Assembly: GCF_006716445.1 (NCBI RefSeq)
Contig: NZ_VFPA01000005.1
Coordinates: forward strand, 124,001 to 188,000
Length of the DNA stretch: 64,000 nt
Source: Pseudonocardia kunmingensis
Lineage (GTDB): Bacteria > Actinomycetota > Actinomycetes > Mycobacteriales > Pseudonocardiaceae
Direction of reading: 5' to 3'
In this document: positions 10,742-19,697 of the stretch, in pieces
How positions within the stretch are numbered: position 1 is the stretch's first letter
Layout of the letters: every line of letters begins with the position of its first letter
Notes under the pieces: generated by a model
What the model was told of the DNA's origin: nothing
Seen by the model: only the letters and a program-made list of their open reading frames with translations
Databases searched by the model: none
Made by a program: the position numbers and the translations under genes

Positions 10742-11964
10742 GTGTCCTGTCCGCCGCCACGCTGGTCGCCGACGCGATCCCCGTCGGCCCCGGCTGGGTG
10801 GAGCTGGCCGGGGACCGGATCGCCGCCGTCGGAGCGGGCGCGCCGTCCCGGCCCGCGGACGTCGACCTCGGCGACGCCGTCCTCGTCCCCGGGTTCGTCG
10901 ACATGCACGTGCACGGCGGCGCGGGCGCCGCGTTCCCCGACGGTGACGCGGACGCCGCGCTGCGGGCGGTCCGGTTCCACCGCGCCCACGGCAGCACGAC
11001 GATGGTCGCGAGCCTGGTGACCGCCGGCCCGGACGACCTGCTGAAGACGGTCGACGCGCTCGCCGAGCTGGTGGTCGACGGCGAGCTGGCGGGCGTCCAC
11101 CTGGAGGGCCCGTGGCTCGCCGCCGGGCGTTGCGGCGCCCACGACCCCCACCAGCTGCGCGACCCCGATCCCGCCGAGCTCGACCGGCTCCTGCGGGCCG
11201 GGAACGGCGCCGTGCGGATGGTCACGCTCGCTCCCGAGCGGGTGGGGGGCCTGGACGCGGTGCGCCGGATCGTCGACGCCGGCGCGGTCGCCGCCCTCGG
11301 GCACACCGACGCGAGCTACGCCCTCACCCGCGAGGCCATCGAGGCCGGCGCCCGCGTGGGCACCCACCTGTTCAACGCCATGGCCCCGGTGCACCACCGC
11401 GAGCCCGGGCCGGCCGTGGCGCTGCTCGAGGACGACCGCGTCACCGTCGAGCTGGTGACCGACGGCCTGCACGTGCACCCCGCGCTCTGGGAGCACGTGG
11501 TGCGCAGCGCGGGCACCGGGCGGGTGGCCGCCGTGACCGACGCGATGGCCGCCGCCGGCATGCCGGACGGGCAGTACCACCTGGGCGCGATGCGCGTGGC
11601 CGTCACCGACGGGGTCGCCCGGCTGGCGCCGGGTTCCGACGGCCGCGCGGGCGCCATCGCGGGCAGCACGGCCACCGCCGACACGTTGTTCGCGAAGGTC
11701 GTGCGGCACGCTGCCGTTCCGCGGGCCGAGGCGCTGCGCCGCGCCGTGGCGCTGACGTCCACGACCCCGGCCCGCACCCTCGGCCTCCCCGACATCGGCG
11801 CCATCGCCCCCGGCCGCCGGGCGGACCTCGTCGTGCTCGACCCGCAGCTGCGGGTGCGGGCGGTCTACCGGGCCGGGTCCCGGGTCGATCTGCCGCCCGT
11901 CACGACAGGCAGCGGGTCTCTGATCGATCCGAGCAGCACGCCACGCTCGTCCGGACAGCACTGA
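10738..11964 (+). CDS. nagA: N-acetylglucosamine-6-phosphate deacetylase
   Basis: Removes acetate from GlcNAc-6-phosphate. The 408-residue amidohydrolase carries VDMHVHGGAGA (metal/His motif), HLEGPWL (metal Glu), GHTDAS and THLFNAMAP (metal His), and the catalytic Asp in AVTDAMAAAGMPDG. GTG 10738 overlaps the SIS stop as GTGA. With about 25 poorly conserved residues after the usual IAPGRRADLVVLD end, it is slightly longer than typical. Last gene of the GlcNAc operon. Confidence 0.92.
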   Translation: MSVLSAATLVADAIPVGPGWVELAGDRIAAVGAGAPSRPADVDLGDAVLVPGFVDMHVHGGAGAAFPDGDADAALRAVRFHRAHGSTTMVASLVTAGPDDLLKTVDALAELVVDGELAGVHLEGPWLAAGRCGAHDPHQLRDPDPAELDRLLRAGNGAVRMVTLAPERVGGLDAVRRIVDAGAVAALGHTDASYALTREAIEAGARVGTHLFNAMAPVHHREPGPAVALLEDDRVTVELVTDGLHVHPALWEHVVRSAGTGRVAAVTDAMAAAGMPDGQYHLGAMRVAVTDGVARLAPGSDGRAGAIAGSTATADTLFAKVVRHAAVPRAEALRRAVALTSTTPARTLGLPDIGAIAPGRRADLVVLDPQLRVRAVYRAGSRVDLPPVTTGSGSLIDPSSTPRSSGQH

Positions 11965-12123
11965 GGTACTGCTCGCCACGATCACCACGTCCTGATCGTT
12001 CCGAGGCGTACGTCAGGGATGTGGGAACAACACTACGGGTGCTGCTCGAAACGATCGTGGGCGAGAACAGCGGCACCCAGACCGGGCCGATGCGGCACAA
12101 TGCCTCCGGGAGGTGTGAAGTCG

Positions 12124-12426
12124 GTGCATCCGGTGGTCGAGGCGAAGCGGGACGAGATCGTGGCGTTGTGCCGCGAGCTCGGGGTCTTGCGACTCGACGT
12201 CTTCGGCTCCGCGGTGAGCGACGACTTCGACGCCGAACGCAGCGACGTCGACGTCCTGGTGGAGACCGACCCCCGGCACCTCACCTTGGAGAACTACTTC
12301 GCCCTCAAGAACGGCCTCGAACGCCTGCTGCAGCGGTCGGTCGACGTCGTCGATGCAGGTGCGGTCCGGAACCCCTACTTCAAAGCCCAGGTCATGGCGA
12401 CGCGTGAGCTGCTCTATGCGGCGTGA
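12124..12426 (+). CDS. mntA: MNT-domain nucleotidyltransferase antitoxin (MntA-like)
   Basis: A 100-residue minimal nucleotidyltransferase. The active site reads DVFGSAVSDDF then SDVDVLVE, the GS-xn-DxD pattern that binds Mg-ATP, with LERLLQRSVDVVD supplying the third acidic residue. In characterised MNT-HEPN pairs the MNT protein attaches AMP units to a tyrosine of the HEPN RNase and silences it. GTG 12124 is chosen because GGGAGG ends 10 nt upstream; the in-frame GTG 12115 is too close. It overlaps hepT by 11 bp. Confidence 0.85.
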   Translation: MHPVVEAKRDEIVALCRELGVLRLDVFGSAVSDDFDAERSDVDVLVETDPRHLTLENYFALKNGLERLLQRSVDVVDAGAVRNPYFKAQVMATRELLYAA

Positions 12427-12763
12427 TCCACGCGCGTACCTCTCGGACGTGATCCAGGCGGGCGAGGCCGTGCAGCGGTTCGTCGACGGACTGACGCTCG
12501 CGGGCTACCGGGATGACCTCCTCGTGCGGTCGGCGGTCGAGCGCCAGCTGGAGATCGCAGGCGAAGCGCTGAACCAGCTCAGCCGGGTCGACCATGGGCT
12601 TGCCGCGCGGATCCCGGACGTCGGAGCAGTCGTCGGCTTCCGCAACGTTCTCGTTCACGGCTATGCCCAGGTCGATGACACCCGCGTCTGGCGGACCGTC
12701 CACGAGAGCGTGCCCACGCTGCTCGAGACGGTCCGCCGGCTCAGGGACGAACTCGACGGCTGA
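12416..12763 (+). CDS. hepT: HEPN-domain RNase toxin (HepT/DUF86)
   Basis: A 115-residue all-helical HEPN protein. The catalytic RX4HXY motif is intact near residue 78: RNVLVHGY, where R and H form the RNase site and Y is the residue AMP-modified by MntA in studied systems. ERQLEIAGEALNQLS earlier in the protein is also typical of DUF86. It overlaps the antitoxin gene, giving coupled expression. The pair stands alone between nagA and the VWA gene; its native role (stability, stress or phage defence) cannot be told from sequence. Confidence 0.88.
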   Translation: MRRDPRAYLSDVIQAGEAVQRFVDGLTLAGYRDDLLVRSAVERQLEIAGEALNQLSRVDHGLAARIPDVGAVVGFRNVLVHGYAQVDDTRVWRTVHESVPTLLETVRRLRDELDG

Positions 12764-12774
12764 GCAGACCGAAC

Positions 12775-14724
12775 TCAGCGGCGGCGGGTGCGCAGGTAGT
12801 CGCTCACCACCTCCGCGCCCAGGCCGTCCAGCGTCGGGGCCACCACCCTGCCGCCGCAGCGGCGCGCCACGTCATCGACGAACACCGCGAGGCGCGGGTC
12901 GTCGCCGAGCATGAAGAACGTGACCGACGGGCGCAGGGCGGTGACGCGGTCCAGCTCGCCGATCGTGGCCCGCAGCGTCTCCGGGCTGGGCGGCCAGTCG
13001 AACACCGCCTCCCCGCCCGGCTCCAGGTGCGCCGTCGGCTCGCCGTCGGTGACCACCAGGACGACCGGCTGGGCGTCGGGGTTGTGGCGCAGGTGCTGCC
13101 CGGCGAGCAGCAGTGCGTGGTGCAGGTTGGTGCCCTGCTCCCACACCCCCTCCAGGCCGACCAGCTCCCCCAGCTCCACCGACCGCGCGTGCCGCCCGAA
13201 CGTGATCAGCTTCAGGTCGTCGCCGCGGAACCGCGTGGAGATCAGCTGGTGCAGCGCGAGCGCGGTGCGCTTCATCGGCACCCAGCGCCCGTCCTGCACC
13301 ATCGACCACGAGGTGTCGACCAGCAGCGCCACCGCCGCGCGGGAGCGCTGCTCGGTCTCCACGATCTCCACGTCGGTGACGTCGAGCGCCCGCTCGTCCC
13401 CGCCCGCCCGGCGCAGCTGCGCGTTGAGCAGGGTGCGCGGCACGCTCCAGGCCTCGGTGTCGCCGAACGCCCATGGCCGGGTGGCCCCGGTGGCCTCGCC
13501 CGCCGCGCCGGAGCGGTGCGTCTCCCGCTCACCGCGACGGGCGCGGACCTGGTCGACGACGTCGCGCAGCGCCGACTCCCCCAGCCGCCGCAGCGCCTTC
13601 GGCGAGAGCTGCAGCGAGCCGTCCGGGGCCCGCTCGAACAGGCCCTGGCGCGCCAGCTCGCGTTCCAGCTCGGCCAGCGCGCGGGCGTCGACGCGGGCCT
13701 GATCGCCCAGGTGCTCGCCGAGCGCGTCGAGGTCGATGTCCTCCATCCGCGCGCCCGGGTAGCTCTGGGACAGCTGCTCGGCCAGTGCGTCGAGCTGCCC
13801 GAGCTGCTCCATCGCGCGGGTGGCCTCACCCATGCCCATCGGGTTCTCGCCGCGGAACCGGCCGCTGCCCTCCCAGTCCTCGCCGGGACGCAGCCCCTGC
13901 AGGTTCGCGTCCAGCTGGGCGAGCGCCTGGGCCAGCCGCGGGTCGCCGAACGCCTGCTGCGACAGCTGCATCAGCTCGTTGCGCTGCTGCTCGGACATCG
14001 AGTTCAGCATCCGCTGCGCCGCCGCGGCCCGCTGCGCGAGCAGGTCCACCAGCTCCTCGGTGCTCGTCGGGTTCTCCGGGAAGAACTCGCCGTGCCTGGC
14101 CATGAACTCGGCGAACTGCTGCTCGGTGTCGCGGCCCTGCGCGTGGTTCCCGAGCAGGTCGTTGAGGTCGTCGAGCATCTCCCGGATCCGCTCGACGTCC
14201 TGCGGGGTGGCGTTCTCCATCGCCTGCTTCATGCCCTGGAAGCGCTGGTCGAGCATCTCCCGGCCGAGCAGGTCGCGGATCTCCTCGTAGGCCTCGCGGG
14301 CGTCGGCGGACCGCCAGTCGTACTCGGACAGCTCCCGGACCGCGCCTCCCGTGTCGGACGGGAGCGCGTCCAGCTGCATCTCGCGGAACCGGGCGTCGTC
14401 GGTGTCCTGGCGGCCCAGCGAGTCCCGCTCGGCGTCCAGGGCCCGCTGCAGCAGCTCGCGGACCTCCTGCAGCGTGCCGTCGAGCCGGTTCTCGCGCTGC
14501 AGCCTGCTGCGCCGCTGCCAGACCTCGCGGGTGAGCTCGTCCAGGCCGCGGCGCTGTTCGGTGCCGCGGCGCAGCAGCTCCTGCAGCGCCGAGCGCGGCG
14601 AGGAGCCCTCCATGACGTCACGGCCGATCGAGTCCAGCGCCTCGCGCAGGTCGACGGGCGGGGCGAGCGGATCGGGCCCGTCGACGTAGGGCCCGTAGGC
14701 GAAGCGGCGGTTACGTCGCGCCAT
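12775..14724 (-). CDS. VWA-domain protein paired with MoxR-type ATPase
   Basis: A 649-residue cytosolic protein. The N-terminal two thirds are Gln/Glu/Leu-rich and helical (long LLQRALDAERD and MLNSMSEQQRNEL stretches). The C-terminal von Willebrand A domain has the MIDAS metal motif DTSWSM near residue 485, then GTNLHHAL and VVTDGEPT. Such proteins act with AAA+ MoxR partners as metal-insertion or complex-assembly chaperones. The ATPase gene lies 12 bp upstream in the same operon. Client unknown; no obvious metalloenzyme is adjacent. Convergent with hepT. Confidence 0.9.
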   Translation of the reverse strand: MARRNRRFAYGPYVDGPDPLAPPVDLREALDSIGRDVMEGSSPRSALQELLRRGTEQRRGLDELTREVWQRRSRLQRENRLDGTLQEVRELLQRALDAERDSLGRQDTDDARFREMQLDALPSDTGGAVRELSEYDWRSADAREAYEEIRDLLGREMLDQRFQGMKQAMENATPQDVERIREMLDDLNDLLGNHAQGRDTEQQFAEFMARHGEFFPENPTSTEELVDLLAQRAAAAQRMLNSMSEQQRNELMQLSQQAFGDPRLAQALAQLDANLQGLRPGEDWEGSGRFRGENPMGMGEATRAMEQLGQLDALAEQLSQSYPGARMEDIDLDALGEHLGDQARVDARALAELERELARQGLFERAPDGSLQLSPKALRRLGESALRDVVDQVRARRGERETHRSGAAGEATGATRPWAFGDTEAWSVPRTLLNAQLRRAGGDERALDVTDVEIVETEQRSRAAVALLVDTSWSMVQDGRWVPMKRTALALHQLISTRFRGDDLKLITFGRHARSVELGELVGLEGVWEQGTNLHHALLLAGQHLRHNPDAQPVVLVVTDGEPTAHLEPGGEAVFDWPPSPETLRATIGELDRVTALRPSVTFFMLGDDPRLAVFVDDVARRCGGRVVAPTLDGLGAEVVSDYLRTRRR

Positions 14725-14736
14725 GACCGGTCCCTC

Positions 14737-16122
14737 TCACTCGTAGACCACCTTGTCGTCGTCGGTCTCCGACTTCGTCAGCCTCCGGGTCAGGTACAGC
14801 AGTTCCAGCGCGAGCTCCGCGGCGCTCGCCATCGGGCCGGGGTCCTCGGTGCCGCCGGCGTCCAGGCGCTTGGCGACCTCGGTGAGCGCGTCGACGACCG
14901 GCAGACCGGCCACGACCTCGGCGGCGGGCACGCGCTCCCCGGTGCGGACGGGGGCCTGCGCCACCGCCTCGGCCAGCGGGTTCAGGTCGATGCCGCGCAG
15001 CCGGAACCGGGCGGTGTCGGCGGTGGCCCGGCGCAGCAGGTGCTGCAGGTGCTCGGCCTCGCGCCCCTCCTCGCCGGTGGCGAACTCGAGCTTGCCCCGC
15101 AGCACGGCGGGCACGGCCTCCAGGTCCACCGGACGTGCCACGGGGCGCTCCTCGCCGGTGATCGCGGCCCGCCGCAGCGCGGCCGCTGCGACGGTCTCGG
15201 CCGCGGCGACGGCGAAGCGCGCCGAGACGCCGGAGCCCTGGTCGATCGCGCTGGACTCGCGCAGCGAGCGCGTGAACCGGGCGACCACCTCGACGAGGTG
15301 CCGCGGCACGTCGGCGACGAGCTCGGCCTCCTGCTGGACGAGCGCGATCTCGTCGGCCAGCTCGAGGGGGTAGTGGGTGCGGACCTCGGCGCCGAACCGG
15401 TCCTTGAGCGGGGTGATGATCCGGCCGCGGTTGGTGTAGTCCTCGGGGTTGGCCGAGGCGACGAGCAGCACGTCCAGCGGCAGCCGCAGCGTGTAGCCGC
15501 GGACCTGGATGTCGCGCTCCTCCATGACGTTGAGCAGGGCCACCTGGATGCGCTCGGCCAGGTCGGGCAGCTCGTTGATCGTGACGATCCCGCGGTGGGC
15601 GCGCGGCACGAGGCCGTAGTGGATCGTCTCCGGGTCGCCGAGCGAGCGGCCCTCGGCGACCTTGACGGGGTCGACGTCGCCGATCAGGTCGGCGACGGCG
15701 GTGTCGGGGGTGGCGAGCTTCTCGGTGTAGCGCTCGTCGCGGTGGCGCCACGCCACCGGCAGCTCGTCGCCCAGCTCGGCGGCGCGCCGCTTCGAGGCGG
15801 GGGTGATGGGGTCGTAGGGGTGCTCGCCGATCTCGGAGCCCTCGATCACGGGGGTCCACTCGTCGAGCAGGCCGGCGATGGAGCGCAGCAGGCGGGTCTT
15901 GCCCTGGCCGCGCTCGCCCAGCAGCACGACGTCGTGCCCGGCGATCAGCGCGCGCTCCAGCTGCGGGAGCACGGTGTTCTCGAACCCGACGATGCCGGGC
16001 CACGGGTCGCGCCCCTCCCGGAGCGCGGTGAGGAGGTTGGTGCGGATCTCGTCCTTGACGCCACGGAGCTCGTGGCCGGACGCGCGGAGCGCGCCCAGGG
16101 TGCGGGGAAGATCAGAAGGCAC
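14737..16122 (-). CDS. MoxR/Mg-chelatase-like AAA+ ATPase
   Basis: A 461-residue AAA+ ATPase. Walker A is GERGQGKTRLLR near residue 70; the sensor/Walker B region includes GIVTINELPDLAERIQVALL, then VMEERDIQVRGY and ASANPEDYTNRGRI, the arrangement of magnesium-chelatase ChlI and MoxR proteins. It powers conformational work together with the VWA protein encoded 12 bp downstream. GTG start. Upstream lies the MerR-type promoter of the divergent oxidoreductase gene. Confidence 0.9.
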   Translation of the reverse strand: MPSDLPRTLGALRASGHELRGVKDEIRTNLLTALREGRDPWPGIVGFENTVLPQLERALIAGHDVVLLGERGQGKTRLLRSIAGLLDEWTPVIEGSEIGEHPYDPITPASKRRAAELGDELPVAWRHRDERYTEKLATPDTAVADLIGDVDPVKVAEGRSLGDPETIHYGLVPRAHRGIVTINELPDLAERIQVALLNVMEERDIQVRGYTLRLPLDVLLVASANPEDYTNRGRIITPLKDRFGAEVRTHYPLELADEIALVQQEAELVADVPRHLVEVVARFTRSLRESSAIDQGSGVSARFAVAAAETVAAAALRRAAITGEERPVARPVDLEAVPAVLRGKLEFATGEEGREAEHLQHLLRRATADTARFRLRGIDLNPLAEAVAQAPVRTGERVPAAEVVAGLPVVDALTEVAKRLDAGGTEDPGPMASAAELALELLYLTRRLTKSETDDDKVVYE

Positions 16123-16169
16123 GTAATCAACGTTACGCCGGAACCGTCGCGCGAGCGCGACCCGAATCC

Positions 16170-16200
16170 TTGACCTCTAGTTGACTTCAACTCTTAGCGT
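16170..16200 (+). promoter_or_regulatory. MerR-type promoter with 19-bp spacer and centred dyad
   Basis: A -35 TTGACC (16170-16175) and -10 TAGCGT (16195-16200) are separated by exactly 19 bp, longer than the usual 17. The spacer holds the perfect inverted repeat AGTTGA-CT-TCAACT (16179-16192) centred between them. This is the hallmark of promoters activated by DNA distortion by MerR-family proteins. It points at the MDR oxidoreductase gene starting at 16236. No merR gene is in the window. Confidence 0.75.
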
Positions 16201-16235
16201 TCCCTCGACATGATCGACGCGAGCGAGGAGACGGC

Positions 16236-17219
16236 ATGAAGGCGATCCGGCAGCACGAGTTCGGGCCCGCGGAGGTCCTGCGCCACGAGGAGGCCCCCGA
16301 CCCGGTGCCCGGTGAGGGACAGGTGCTCGTCGAGGTGGCCGCGGCGGGGGTGCACCTGCTGGACACCGTCATCCGGTCCGGCGAGAGCGGCGGCCCCTTC
16401 CCGCTGCCGCAGCTCCCGACGACACCCGGCCGCGAGGTCGCCGGCACGGTGGCGACGACCGGGCCCGGCGTGGACCCCTCGTGGGTCGGCAGGCCGGTGG
16501 TGGCCCACCTGGGCATGGCCAGCGGCGGCTACGCCGCCCTCGCGGTCGCCGCGGCGACCTCCCTGCACGAGATCCCGGACACGCTCACCCCCGAGCAGGC
16601 GGTCGCCACCATCGGGACCGGGCGCACCGCGGTGGGGATCCTCGACGCCGCCGAGATCGAGGCGGGCGACGTCGTGCTCGTGCCGGCCGCCGCGGGCGGG
16701 CTGGGCAGCCTGTTCATCCAGGCCGCGCGCGGCGCCGGGGCCGTCGCGGTCGGGCTGGCGGGCGGGCCGGAGAAGGTGGAGCGGGTCCGCGCGCTCGGCG
16801 CCGACGTCGCCGTCGACTACCGGGAGCCGGGCTGGCCCGAGCGCGTGCTCGCGGCGCTGGAGGGACGCAAGCCCACCGTCCTGCTCGACGGCGTCGGCGG
16901 CGAGGTCGGCCGGGCCGGGCTGGACATGCTGGACGTCGGCGGGCGGATCGTGATGTTCGGCTGGACCTCCGGCACCGTCACCCCGTTCACCAGCGCCGAC
17001 ATCGCCGCGGGCTCCCTGTCGGTGGTATGGGTCACCGGGCCGCGGATGATGAAGCGCTACGGGGGTCTGCGCGGCCTCGAGACCCGCGCCCTCGCCGAGG
17101 CCGCCGCCGGCCGGCTGGTGCCGGTGGTGCACCCGCCGTTCCCGCTCGCCGACGCCGCGGCGGCCCACCGGGCACTGGTGGGCAGGGAGACGACGGGCAA
17201 GGTCGTCCTGGCGCCCTGA
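16236..17219 (+). CDS. Zinc-independent MDR oxidoreductase (quinone-oxidoreductase-like)
   Basis: A 327-residue medium-chain dehydrogenase/reductase. MKAIRQHEFGPAEVL, PGREVAGTV and VLVPAAAGGLGSLFIQAA (NADPH Rossmann glycine motif near residue 150) match the quinone oxidoreductase/crotonyl reductase-like branch; the catalytic zinc Cys/His set of alcohol dehydrogenases is absent. Likely reduces a quinone or enone with NADPH. A MerR-type promoter directly upstream suggests induction by electrophilic or redox stress (inference). An MFS pump follows 39 bp downstream and may be co-transcribed. Confidence 0.88.
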   Translation: MKAIRQHEFGPAEVLRHEEAPDPVPGEGQVLVEVAAAGVHLLDTVIRSGESGGPFPLPQLPTTPGREVAGTVATTGPGVDPSWVGRPVVAHLGMASGGYAALAVAAATSLHEIPDTLTPEQAVATIGTGRTAVGILDAAEIEAGDVVLVPAAAGGLGSLFIQAARGAGAVAVGLAGGPEKVERVRALGADVAVDYREPGWPERVLAALEGRKPTVLLDGVGGEVGRAGLDMLDVGGRIVMFGWTSGTVTPFTSADIAAGSLSVVWVTGPRMMKRYGGLRGLETRALAEAAAGRLVPVVHPPFPLADAAAAHRALVGRETTGKVVLAP

Positions 17220-17258
17220 CGGGCGGCGGCCCGGGCCCGGATCTTCGGGATCTTCGGG

Positions 17259-18650
17259 ATGAACACCGCTGTTCGCCCCGACCAGGGAATGCCGCTCGCC
17301 GGCCGGGGGTTCCACAGCGACGTGCTGTCTCCCGGGCGGTCGGCCGCCCTGCTCGGTCTCCTGTTCGGTCTCGCCGGCACCTCCACGTCGGCCGTCACGG
17401 TCGCGCTGCCGGAGCTCGCGAGCGAGCTCCACCTCACCGCGGCCACGGCGGCGTGGATGGTGAGCGGCTACACGGTGGCGCTGGCCGTCGCCACGCCGGT
17501 GCACGGCCGGCTCGCCGACATGGTCGGCATCCGGCTGCCGCTGACGATCGGCATCGCCGGGATGGCGGTGGGGTCGGTGCTCTCGGCGCTCGCGCCGTCG
17601 TTCCCGGTGCTGATGGTGGCCCGGGTTCTGCAGGGCATCGGCGCCGCCGCGATCCCGGTGCTGGCCACGGCGCTGATCAGCGCCCGCTGGAGCGGGGCCG
17701 ACCGGGGTGCCGCGCTCGGCCGCGTGGCCGGTGTCAGCGCCACGCTCAGCTCGCTCGGCCCTCTGATCGGCGGGGGGCTCGAGGCGCTCGGCGGCTGGCG
17801 CTGGGCCGTGGCGCTGCCCGTCCTCGGCGCCCTCGCGATCCCACCGCTGTGGCGGGTGGCGCCGGCTCGCGGCACCGGCGAGCGCCTGGACTACTCCGGT
17901 GCCGCGCTCGTCGCGGTGGCGGCCTCCGGCCTGGTGCTGCTGATCCAGTCCCCGTCGGCGGGCCTCACGACCGCGGCCGTCGGGGCCGCGCTGCTCGTCG
18001 CGGGCGCCCCGCTGCTGGCCCTGCGGGTGCGGTCGCGCCCGCACGGCTTCCTGCCCCGCGACATCATCACGAACACCACGGTGCTGCGCAGCGCCTTCGC
18101 CGCGGCGGCGGTGCCCGCGAGCTGGTTCGCCCTGCTGCTCGGGGTGCCGCTCGCGGCCGCGTCCTGGGGGTGGACGCCGCTCGCCACCGGCACGCTGCTC
18201 GTGCCCGCGGCCCTCGTCGGGTTCGCCTCCCCCGCCATGGCCCGCACCCTGCTCGCGCGGCTGGGCCCACGCCGCTCCCTGGCGCTCGCCTGCCCGACGG
18301 CGATCATCGCGCTGGCCGCGGCCGCGGCGGGTGCGCTGCTGCAGGCACCGGTGCTGCTGGCCACGGCCGTTGTGCTGGTCAGCGCGGCGTTCGGGGTGGG
18401 GCAGCCGGCGATGATCTCCGCGGTCGGCGCCGCGGTGCCGGCCGCGGAGCGCGGGATCGCGCTGGGCATCGCCACGCTGGTCTTCCTCACCGGGGCGAGC
18501 GTGGGAGCCGCGCTCGTCGGCGGGCTCTCCGGGGTCATCGGAGTACCTGCGGCCTTCGGCCTGCTCGTGGTGCTCCCGCTGGCCGGGCTCGCGGCGCTGC
18601 TGCGCGGCGGACCCGACCGGGTCGCCGTGCCGCAGGCGAGCGGCGCCTGA
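17259..18650 (+). CDS. MFS efflux transporter
   Basis: A 463-residue multi-pass permease with 12-14 predicted helices. Motif A reads GRLADMVGIRLPL and motif C-like GVSATLSSLGPLIGG lies in helix 5. The long N-terminal tail (about 28 residues) precedes helix 1 LLGLLFGLAGTSTSAVTVAL. It follows the MerR-promoter oxidoreductase, so a joint detoxification role (modify then export) is plausible. The gene ends 14 bp before the first copy of the 49-bp palindromic repeat. Confidence 0.88.
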   Translation: MNTAVRPDQGMPLAGRGFHSDVLSPGRSAALLGLLFGLAGTSTSAVTVALPELASELHLTAATAAWMVSGYTVALAVATPVHGRLADMVGIRLPLTIGIAGMAVGSVLSALAPSFPVLMVARVLQGIGAAAIPVLATALISARWSGADRGAALGRVAGVSATLSSLGPLIGGGLEALGGWRWAVALPVLGALAIPPLWRVAPARGTGERLDYSGAALVAVAASGLVLLIQSPSAGLTTAAVGAALLVAGAPLLALRVRSRPHGFLPRDIITNTTVLRSAFAAAAVPASWFALLLGVPLAAASWGWTPLATGTLLVPAALVGFASPAMARTLLARLGPRRSLALACPTAIIALAAAAAGALLQAPVLLATAVVLVSAAFGVGQPAMISAVGAAVPAAERGIALGIATLVFLTGASVGAALVGGLSGVIGVPAAFGLLVVLPLAGLAALLRGGPDRVAVPQASGA

Positions 18651-18664
18651 GGCACCCCGAGCGC

Positions 18665-18713
18665 AACGAACGGCACTCCCGTCGGTACCTAGCCGACGAA
18701 AGTGCCGTCCGTT
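18665..18713. repeat. 49-bp dispersed palindromic repeat, copy 1
   Basis: Two 21-nt arms (18665-18685 and 18693-18713) around a 7-nt TACCTAG loop; three arm positions differ. It lies between the convergent MFS and ApbE genes, so it should form a bidirectional terminator hairpin. The ApbE stop codon TAG lies in the loop. Copies 2 and 3 are at 30059 and 47618. Confidence 0.85.
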
Positions 18714-19543
18714 CCGTCGGAGTCGTGCCCCGCGGGCCAGCGTCCGACGGGGTGCGCGGCGCCCGCGGTGTCCACCAGCAGTGCCGGCAGGCCGAGCCCG
18801 GCGAGCCAGGCCGGCGCGCCCGCGCCCCGCAGCAGTGCGCCCGAGCACGCGGCGCTCGCGGCGGGCGCGTCGGCGGCGGCGACCGCGACCGACCGCCACA
18901 CCGGCCGCACGACGCGCCCGGATCCGCTCACGACGAGCGGCTGCAGCCGTCCGCCGCGGTCCGCGCGCACGCTGCTCACCGACGAGATCGCGCCGCCGTC
19001 GACGGCGACGGTCGTGGTCGGGGCGTCCGGGGCGTCGCGCAGCTCCACCCGCCACCCGCCGACCGGGGCCAGCCCGGACGTCGCGACGTCGTCACCGAAG
19101 GCCACCAGCGCTCCGCAGGAGGTCGCCTCGGCCACCAGTTCCGCGCAGCGGCGGGCGATCAGCGACCGCACCGAGGGGCCCGGCTCGACGCGCCAGCCGT
19201 CGCGCCCGCGCGCGGCCGACGCGAACGCCTGCTGCCATGGCCGGGGTGCGCTCCGGTGCACGTCGGCCCCCGCGGCGGCGGCCGCGATCCCGTAGGGGAA
19301 CGGGCGCACGGCGCCCGACCGCGTGCCGGCGCCGAGCAGCTCGGCGAGCAGGGCGTCGCGCGACGTCGCGTCGCGGCACGGGGCGACGGTCGCGACCAGC
19401 AGCCCGATCTGCTCCTCCACGAGCTTGCGGGCGCGATGCATCGCCCACGGATCGGTGACCACCAGCCGGAAGGGGGTGTCCCACGCGGTCCACTCGGTGC
19501 TCACCGTCGCGGTGCGGACACCGGTGTGCAGCAAGATCGTCAT
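18689..19543 (-). CDS. FAD:protein FMN transferase (ApbE-like)
   Basis: A 284-residue ApbE-family protein that would attach FMN covalently to Thr/Ser of target flavoproteins. Support: the N-terminal WAMHRARKLVEEQIG region, GALVAFGDDVATSGLAPVGGW (family GGD-like core), VSSVRADRGG and a C-terminal AHPVGRW. The canonical ASTG and HHL-DP stretches are degenerate, so substrate or activity may differ. ATG 19543 is chosen for its GGAGG site (19550-19554); an ORF start at 19723 would run into the divergent desaturase promoter. The last residues, DGTFVG, are encoded by the palindromic repeat. Confidence 0.75.
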   Translation of the reverse strand: MTILLHTGVRTATVSTEWTAWDTPFRLVVTDPWAMHRARKLVEEQIGLLVATVAPCRDATSRDALLAELLGAGTRSGAVRPFPYGIAAAAAGADVHRSAPRPWQQAFASAARGRDGWRVEPGPSVRSLIARRCAELVAEATSCGALVAFGDDVATSGLAPVGGWRVELRDAPDAPTTTVAVDGGAISSVSSVRADRGGRLQPLVVSGSGRVVRPVWRSVAVAAADAPAASAACSGALLRGAGAPAWLAGLGLPALLVDTAGAAHPVGRWPAGHDSDGTDGTFVG

Positions 19544-19697
19544 CGTGTGCCTCCGGGCGTCGTGCAGGCAGGAGCACACGGTCGCAGACGATCCCTGTGA
19601 CGACGCTGTGAGCAGGCACCCGATCGGGGGGCAGCCCCACCCGTGCTCGGGGGTTGACCGGCTCACCCGCGCCGCGCGCGTCGCGCAGGGTCGAGCC

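Noticed and set aside
11965..12123. Terminator or small RNA between nagA and mntA
   Set aside because: No convincing stem or T tract was found in the 159 bp; only a weak CACAAT -10-like box and the GGGAGG site for mntA.
16194..19600. Long overlapping ORFs (953 and 1039 codons) across the oxidoreductase and MFS genes
   Set aside because: Low-complexity Arg/Gly/Asp translations; the MDR and MFS frames have coherent domains and proper starts.
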